From contig CAIUFU010000200.1 of NCBI GenBank assembly GCA_903898475.1, forward strand, positions 1-11,118: 11,118 nt of DNA, given 5' to 3'. Below, piece after piece: positions 6,664 through 11,118 of this stretch (position 1 is its first letter; the number at the start of each line of letters is the position of its first letter). This stretch comes from an uncultured Alphaproteobacteria bacterium (GTDB lineage Bacteria > Pseudomonadota > Alphaproteobacteria > Rickettsiales > UBA1997). Made by a program: the position numbers and the translations under genes. The notes beneath the pieces were generated by a model. The model was not told the origin of the DNA. It did not search any database and was given only the letters and a program-made list of their open reading frames with translations.

Positions 6664-8505
6664 TTATTCTACAGTTACAGATTTTGCCAAATTGCGCGGC
6701 TGATCAACATCATTGCCTTTGTAAAGAGCCACATAGTAAGCCAGCAATTGAGTTGAAACCACTGGCAAAATCGCTTCTTGAATAATTCCAGCAAGATCGG
6801 GAATTTCGATTTTTTGCTTGGCCATTTTGCCAAATTGTTTGATGCCTTTTTTGCTGCTGATGAAAATTATTTTTCCACCCCGCGCATTTACTTCTTGAGC
6901 GTTTGAAGCAGTTTTTTCAAAGAGATCGTTATTTTTATTGTGAGGGGCGATCACGATTACCGGCATTTTACTATCGATTAGTGCGATGGTTCCGTGCTTT
7001 AATTCTCCTGCCGCGATACCTTGCGCGTTAATGTAAGAAAGCTCACGAAATTTTAATGCCGCTTCCAAAGCAGTGACCTGCGAAATGCCGCGACCAATGT
7101 AGAGCACATGTTTGGCGCGAGTTAGCGATTTGGCAATTTTCTTAATATTTTTTAATTGCGGCTCGTCAAAAAGATGCGTCATTTTCGATCCGCTTTCGGC
7201 AAGCTCTTGCAATAATTTGGCTTTTTCTGGCGCTGAAATTTTGCCTTTAATGCAACCAAAATGAATCGCCAAAAGCGCTAAAACAGTGACTTGCGCCGTG
7301 TAAGCTTTAGTTGAGGCAACACCAATTTCAGGGCCCGCAACGGTGCGAATTACCGCATCCGAAAGCTGCGCCATGGTGCTGTGCGCCACATTTACGATTG
7401 AGAGAATTTTTTGATTATTTTGCTTGGCAAATTTTAGTGCTGCCAAAGTGTCGGCGGTTTCTCCTGATTGAGAAACAAAAACCATTAGATTGTCTTGGCG
7501 AAATGGGTGGGCGCGGTAGCGAAATTCTGAGGCGATATCAACTTCAACTTCAACGCCGGAAATTTCTTCAATTAAATATTTGGCGCACATTCCTGAATAA
7601 TAAGAAGTGCCGCAGGCAACAATTGTGATTTTGTTAATTTTTTTTAAGTCAAAAGCGAAGTTTGGTAAGTGAATTGACGAGCTGCTCAAATCAACGTAAG
7701 TCTGGATTGTTTCTTCTAAAACACGTGGCTGTTCGTAAATTTCTTTCAACATAAAATGGTCAAAGCCATCTTTCGAAATGCGCGCCTTTTCTGGCTCCAT
7801 GACCTTTGCTGATTTTTTTAACTCAGCACCTTTGGCGTCAAAAACTTCAATTTTATCGGCTGAAATAATTGCAAATTCTTCATCCTCAAGCGCGATAATT
7901 TTGTGAGTGTGATCGCTTAAAGCGTAGTAATCAGATGCGATATAATTTTCATTTTTGCCCAGCCCTAAAACCAATGGCGAGCCGCGTTTAGCAACAGCAA
8001 TTACGTTTCCGTGATTTTTAAAAATTACGGCGAGCGCAAAAGTTCCTTTAATTTCTTTGGCGGTTGCAAGCAGTGATTGCTTGATGTCACCGGTTTTTTC
8101 GAAGTGATATTCAATCAAATGCGGCACAACTTCGGTGTCGGTTTCGCTCAAAAATTTGGCGCCGCTTTTTTGTAATTTTGCTTTAAGCTCTTGGTGATTT
8201 TCAATGATGCCATTGTGAACTACGCAAATGTTAGAAGATGCGTGCGGATGAGCATTTTCCTTGCTCGGCTTGCCGTGCGTTGCCCAGCGTGTGTGACCGA
8301 TACCAATTTGTGAATCGAGTTTTTTTTGCAACAAAGCCGCTTCCAGATTGGCAATTTTTCCTTCTTCTTTAACGGTTTTAAATTCGCCTTTTTCCAGCAC
8401 AGCAATACCAGCAGAGTCGTAGCCGCGATATTCTAATTTTTTCAAACCTTCGAGAATAATTGAGACAGCATTTTTACCGCCAACAACACCAACAATTCCG
8501 CACAT
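6664..8505 (-). CDS. glmS: Glutamine--fructose-6-phosphate aminotransferase (isomerising)
   Basis: 613 residues, full length. GlmS makes glucosamine-6-phosphate from fructose-6-phosphate and glutamine, the committed step to UDP-GlcNAc for peptidoglycan and LPS, in the cytoplasm. The N-terminal glutaminase domain (to about 220) begins MCGIVG, so C2 becomes the N-terminal nucleophile, which fixes this start codon; HTRWATHG (71-78) and HNGIIEN (97-103) are also present. Two SIS sugar-phosphate domains follow: VACGTSYYSG (297-306), SQSGET (345-350) and ASTKAYTAQ (397-405), then E488 in RELSY and ELKHG (501-505) with H504. The tail DQPRNLAKSVTVE carries the conserved lysine (K608). It stands alone between a convergent barrel gene and divergent sdhC, without glmU beside it. 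No glmS ribozyme-like structure is apparent upstream. Confidence 0.97.
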   Translation of the reverse strand: MCGIVGVVGGKNAVSIILEGLKKLEYRGYDSAGIAVLEKGEFKTVKEEGKIANLEAALLQKKLDSQIGIGHTRWATHGKPSKENAHPHASSNICVVHNGIIENHQELKAKLQKSGAKFLSETDTEVVPHLIEYHFEKTGDIKQSLLATAKEIKGTFALAVIFKNHGNVIAVAKRGSPLVLGLGKNENYIASDYYALSDHTHKIIALEDEEFAIISADKIEVFDAKGAELKKSAKVMEPEKARISKDGFDHFMLKEIYEQPRVLEETIQTYVDLSSSSIHLPNFAFDLKKINKITIVACGTSYYSGMCAKYLIEEISGVEVEVDIASEFRYRAHPFRQDNLMVFVSQSGETADTLAALKFAKQNNQKILSIVNVAHSTMAQLSDAVIRTVAGPEIGVASTKAYTAQVTVLALLAIHFGCIKGKISAPEKAKLLQELAESGSKMTHLFDEPQLKNIKKIAKSLTRAKHVLYIGRGISQVTALEAALKFRELSYINAQGIAAGELKHGTIALIDSKMPVIVIAPHNKNNDLFEKTASNAQEVNARGGKIIFISSKKGIKQFGKMAKQKIEIPDLAGIIQEAILPVVSTQLLAYYVALYKGNDVDQPRNLAKSVTVE

Positions 8506-8737
8506 ATTTTTTCTAATTTTATTTTTTTAAGGAGGGATTTGAAGCAAACGTAAGAAGGGTTGGCGCAAAGTAAATTGTAATCTTTTGTAAAAAATTTTCA
8601 TCACCTAATTCTTCTTTCCCAACCTCTCCCGCCTGCATCCCAAGATAATAGATGTGAATCAAAATAAATTCTTGTAAACTTCTTCCCGCCTTTTTAGTTT
8701 TTGAAATCACTTCTTCTCACAAGTTTTTTCCAAAAAA
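8506..8737. promoter_or_regulatory. Divergent intergenic region between glmS and sdhC
   Basis: These 232 bases must hold the promoters of glmS (leftward) and the sdh operon (rightward). I found no -10/-35 pair of convincing sequence and spacing, and no strong hairpin or riboswitch-like structure. A leftward GTG-initiated frame of 63 codons (8519-8710) fills much of it, ending 13 bases before glmS; I do not accept it as a gene (see the finding). The role is inferred from gene orientation. Confidence 0.35.
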
Positions 8738-9166
8738 ATGACAGCAAAAAAATCTACCGCCACATCAAGCAGGCCAACATCTCCCCATTTGCAAATTTAC
8801 AGATGGAATATCTCGTCCTTAACATCAATTTTTCATCGCCTCACCGGAATTGTTCTTTATATTTCAATAGTCGCAATTTCTTGGTACATCGTTTACTACA
8901 CCTACCAAATCAACATAGCAGAGTCTATGGAGACTTGTGATTGCCCAATGAATGAAATTTTTGACAAGATTTTTTCTCTCGCTGCAATCTCTGTAACCTT
9001 CTGTCTTTACTACCATTTCACCAACGGCATTCGCCATTTATTTTGGGATATCGGTAAAGGTTTTGAAAAAGAAACCGCTAAAACCAATGGCTTCTTGGTG
9101 ATTGCTTTGTCGCTAATTTTCACCGCCGTAACTGTCGGCACCGTTCTTTATCTTAAATTTTTCTAA
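8738..9166 (+). CDS. sdhC: Succinate dehydrogenase cytochrome b556 subunit SdhC
   Basis: 142 residues. SdhC is one of two membrane anchors of complex II and helps bind haem b and ubiquinone in the inner membrane. The family signature begins RPTSPHLQIYRWN (12-24) and continues TSIFHRLTG (29-37), where S30 and R34 match the quinone-site Ser27 and Arg31 of E. coli SdhC. The second signature, YHFTNGIRHLFWD (92-104), supplies H93 at the position of the haem ligand His84 in E. coli. Three membrane helices are visible (about 36-55, 76-95, 116-138). An unusual short C-x-C pair (C67, C69) lies in the first extramembrane loop. sdhD starts two bases after the stop, so the genes form an operon. There is no Shine-Dalgarno before the ATG. 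Confidence 0.95.
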   Translation: MTAKKSTATSSRPTSPHLQIYRWNISSLTSIFHRLTGIVLYISIVAISWYIVYYTYQINIAESMETCDCPMNEIFDKIFSLAAISVTFCLYYHFTNGIRHLFWDIGKGFEKETAKTNGFLVIALSLIFTAVTVGTVLYLKFF

Positions 9167-9168
9167 AC

Positions 9169-9531
9169 ATGAACAAGATCAAAATCGCACCTTCAACTAA
9201 AACCGGCTCGCATCATTGGTTGATGCAGAGAGTTTCAGCAATTGCACTTTTGCCTTTAACTCTTTGGCTAGTACTTTCATTTGTACAAATCGCTGAAGAT
9301 CCGCAAGGCTATCTACCAGTGTTTTTCGCCTACCCGCTTAATGCGATCATGGGAATTTTATTGATTACCACTTCGCTGTATCATGGCTCTCTTGGCCTTC
9401 GCGTTGTCATTGAAGATTACATTACCAATAAAACCAAAATGCATTTCTACATCATGTTGGTGAATTTTTTGTCTGCTGTAACCGCCGTTGCTGCAGTAAT
9501 TGCAATTATTAGACTTCATTTAATCGAGTAG
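9169..9531 (+). CDS. sdhD: Succinate dehydrogenase membrane anchor subunit SdhD
   Basis: 120 residues, a typical length. It is the second membrane anchor of complex II. GSHHWLMQRVSAIAL (13-27) is the family's N-terminal signature. H72 in LYHGSLGLRVVIEDY corresponds to E. coli SdhD His71 next to the haem, and D83-Y84 to the Asp82-Tyr83 pair at the quinone site. Three membrane helices are apparent (about 22-42, 54-75, 94-116). The two-base gap to sdhC suggests translational coupling, and sdhA follows after 50 bases. Confidence 0.95.
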   Translation: MNKIKIAPSTKTGSHHWLMQRVSAIALLPLTLWLVLSFVQIAEDPQGYLPVFFAYPLNAIMGILLITTSLYHGSLGLRVVIEDYITNKTKMHFYIMLVNFLSAVTAVAAVIAIIRLHLIE

Positions 9532-9581
9532 CCGCTTACGCTTTTTCAAGCTACAGCGCGCCAAGAAAATAAAATAAACTT

Positions 9582-11118
9582 ATGTCAGAAAAAAAAATCG
9601 GAAATTATTCAGTAATCGACCATGAATTTGATGTCGTAGTTGTTGGCGCTGGTGGCGCCGGACTTCGCGCCACTTTCGGCATGGCACAAAAAGGGCTTTC
9701 AACGGCTTGCATTTCAAAAGTATTTCCAACTCGTTCACACACAGTTGCAGCCCAAGGCGGCATTTCTGCAGCACTTGGCAACATGGGTGACGATGACTGG
9801 CGCTGGCACATGTACGACACCGTTAAAGGTTCAGACTGGTTGGGCGACCAAGATGCAATCGAATATATGTGTCGCGAAGCACCAGAAGCTATCATCGAGC
9901 TTGAACATTACGGCGTGCCTTTTTCGCGCACTAAAGAAGGCAAAATTTACCAACGCCCTTTTGGCGGCATGACCAAAGAATTCGGCGAAGGCGGCCCCGC
10001 TCAAAGAACTTGCGCTGCGGCGGATAGAACTGGCCACGCGATTCTTCACACACTTTACCAACAATCACTCAAACATAACGCCCAATTTTTCATCGAATAT
10101 TTTGCACTCGACTTAATCATGGAAAATGGCATTTGCCGCGGCATCACTGCCCTTTCTTTGCTTGATGGAACTTTGCACAGATTCAAAGCTCAACTAGTAG
10201 TTCTTGCAACTGGCGGCTACGGACGCGCTTATTTTTCTGCCACCTCAGCTCACACTTGCACCGGAGACGGCAACGCCATGGTACTGCGCGCCGGACTTCC
10301 TTTGCAAGATATGGAATTTGTTCAATTTCACCCAACTGGCGTTTACGGCTCGGGATGTTTAATCACAGAAGGAGCGCGCGGTGAAGGTGGATATTTAGTT
10401 AACTCGGAAGGCGAGCGTTTCATGGAACGCTACGCTCCAAGCGCTAAAGATTTGGCCAGTCGCGACGTAGTTTCTCGCGCCATGACCATGGAAATTTTAG
10501 CTGGCCGCGGTGTTGGCCCGAAAAAAGATCACATCTATTTGCACCTAAATCACCTTGATCCAAAAATTTTACACGAGCGCCTTCCGGGCATTTCAGAAAC
10601 TGCTAAAGTTTTTGCCGGAGTTGATGTTACCAAACAGCCAATCCCAGTTTTGCCAACAGTTCACTACAACATGGGCGGCATTCCAACTAACGTAAAAGCT
10701 GAAGTTCTAACTGTTAAAAACGGCAAACCAGAAGTGGTTCCGGGTTTAATGGCAATTGGTGAAGCGGCTTGTGTTTCAGTGCACGGTGCTAACCGTTTGG
10801 GCTCAAACTCATTGCTTGATTTGGTTGTGTTTGGCCGCGCTGCCGCAATTCGCGCTGCTGAAATTGTTAAACCAAATGCCGCTCATTCTGAATTGCCGGC
10901 TGACGCTGGCGCCGAGTCGCTTGCACGTTTTGATAAAATTAGAAATGCCAACGGAAAATCCTCTGCCGCGCAGATTAGAAGCAACATGCAAAACTGCATG
11001 CAAGCTCACGCTGCAGTGTTTAGAACTGAAGAAATTTTGACTAAAGGCATCGAAAAAATGCGCGAAATTTTCAAAAGTTTTGAAGATTTAAAAATCGAAG
11101 ATCGTGGCTTGGTTTGGA
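9582..11118 (+). CDS. sdhA: Succinate dehydrogenase flavoprotein subunit SdhA (3' truncated by window edge)
   Basis: The frame opens at ATG 9582 and stays open to the edge with no stop: 512 codons of an expected 590-600. SdhA oxidises succinate to fumarate with covalently bound FAD, passing electrons to the iron-sulphur subunit SdhB. Visible landmarks are the FAD-binding VVVGAGGAGLRA (19-30), H53 in RSHTVAAQGG as the FAD-linked histidine, and QFHPTG with H250 (249-253 region). SRDVVSRAM (293-301) follows, R294 being the likely proton-shuttle arginine. H361 in TVHYNMGG and R405 in GANRLGSNSLLDL contact the dicarboxylate. The ATG is followed by a normal 15-20 residue lead to the dinucleotide fold. 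It follows sdhC and sdhD on the same strand; sdhB is expected next but lies outside the window. The protein is normal as far as seen. Confidence 0.96.
   Translation, partial: MSEKKIGNYSVIDHEFDVVVVGAGGAGLRATFGMAQKGLSTACISKVFPTRSHTVAAQGGISAALGNMGDDDWRWHMYDTVKGSDWLGDQDAIEYMCREAPEAIIELEHYGVPFSRTKEGKIYQRPFGGMTKEFGEGGPAQRTCAAADRTGHAILHTLYQQSLKHNAQFFIEYFALDLIMENGICRGITALSLLDGTLHRFKAQLVVLATGGYGRAYFSATSAHTCTGDGNAMVLRAGLPLQDMEFVQFHPTGVYGSGCLITEGARGEGGYLVNSEGERFMERYAPSAKDLASRDVVSRAMTMEILAGRGVGPKKDHIYLHLNHLDPKILHERLPGISETAKVFAGVDVTKQPIPVLPTVHYNMGGIPTNVKAEVLTVKNGKPEVVPGLMAIGEAACVSVHGANRLGSNSLLDLVVFGRAAAIRAAEIVKPNAAHSELPADAGAESLARFDKIRNANGKSSAAQIRSNMQNCMQAHAAVFRTEEILTKGIEKMREIFKSFEDLKIEDRGLVW

Noticed and set aside
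8720..8940. Alternative plus-strand frame from 8701 overlapping the start of sdhC.
   Set aside because: It overlaps sdhC in another frame and has no family features; sdhC from 8738 carries the complete SdhC signatures.
9605..10064. Several open frames on both strands within 9605-10064 and 10756-11040.
   Set aside because: They are shadows of sdhA, whose frame is continuous from 9582 to the window edge with all family motifs.

Overview
The window is ordinary housekeeping and respiratory sequence from an AT-rich alphaproteobacterium. The evidence is a RegB/RegA-type (PrrB/PrrA) redox two-component pair, an sdhC-sdhD-sdhA succinate dehydrogenase operon in the alphaproteobacterial order and style, and alphaproteobacterial-looking DnaB, TsaD and GlmS. 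A REP/MITE-like dispersed palindrome of the kind scattered through AT-rich alphaproteobacterial genomes points the same way. I cannot assign a family. No phage, plasmid, CRISPR, tRNA or rRNA sequence is visible.

Layout: (1) 1-125, the last 40 codons of a secreted or surface protein ending in a LamG/concanavalin-A-like fold, followed by a strong hairpin terminator. (2) 244-2729, minus strand, dnaB then tsaD, nearly touching. (3) 2900-3493, plus strand, a membrane-anchored SRPBCC-fold protein whose membrane helix contains a 15-bp tandem repeat. (4) 3560-5477, minus strand, regB then regA, separated by a 111-nt inverted-repeat element. (5) 5586-6521, plus strand and divergent from regB, a predicted outer-membrane beta-barrel of the phenol-degradation MetA-like family with a CxCxC cluster at its mature N-terminus and His-rich segments; it ends at a clear terminator. 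(6) 6664-8505, minus strand, glmS. (7) 8738 to the right edge, plus strand, sdhC, sdhD and a 3'-truncated sdhA (512 codons present). sdhA runs off the edge without a stop.

How the genes work together: SdhCDA(B) feeds electrons from succinate to the quinone pool. RegB of this family senses quinone/redox state and phosphorylates RegA, which typically controls respiratory genes, so the Reg and Sdh modules are functionally related even though no RegA site could be identified. dnaB (replicative helicase) and tsaD (tRNA t6A synthesis) form a tight housekeeping pair, and glmS starts amino-sugar synthesis for the envelope.

I did not find an obviously new system. The points most worth a second look are the histidine-rich periplasmic loop of RegB facing a divergent CxCxC/His-rich outer-membrane protein (possible metal link), the palindromic element inside the regB-regA transcript, and the lack of a recognisable Shine-Dalgarno sequence before any of the ten visible start codons.
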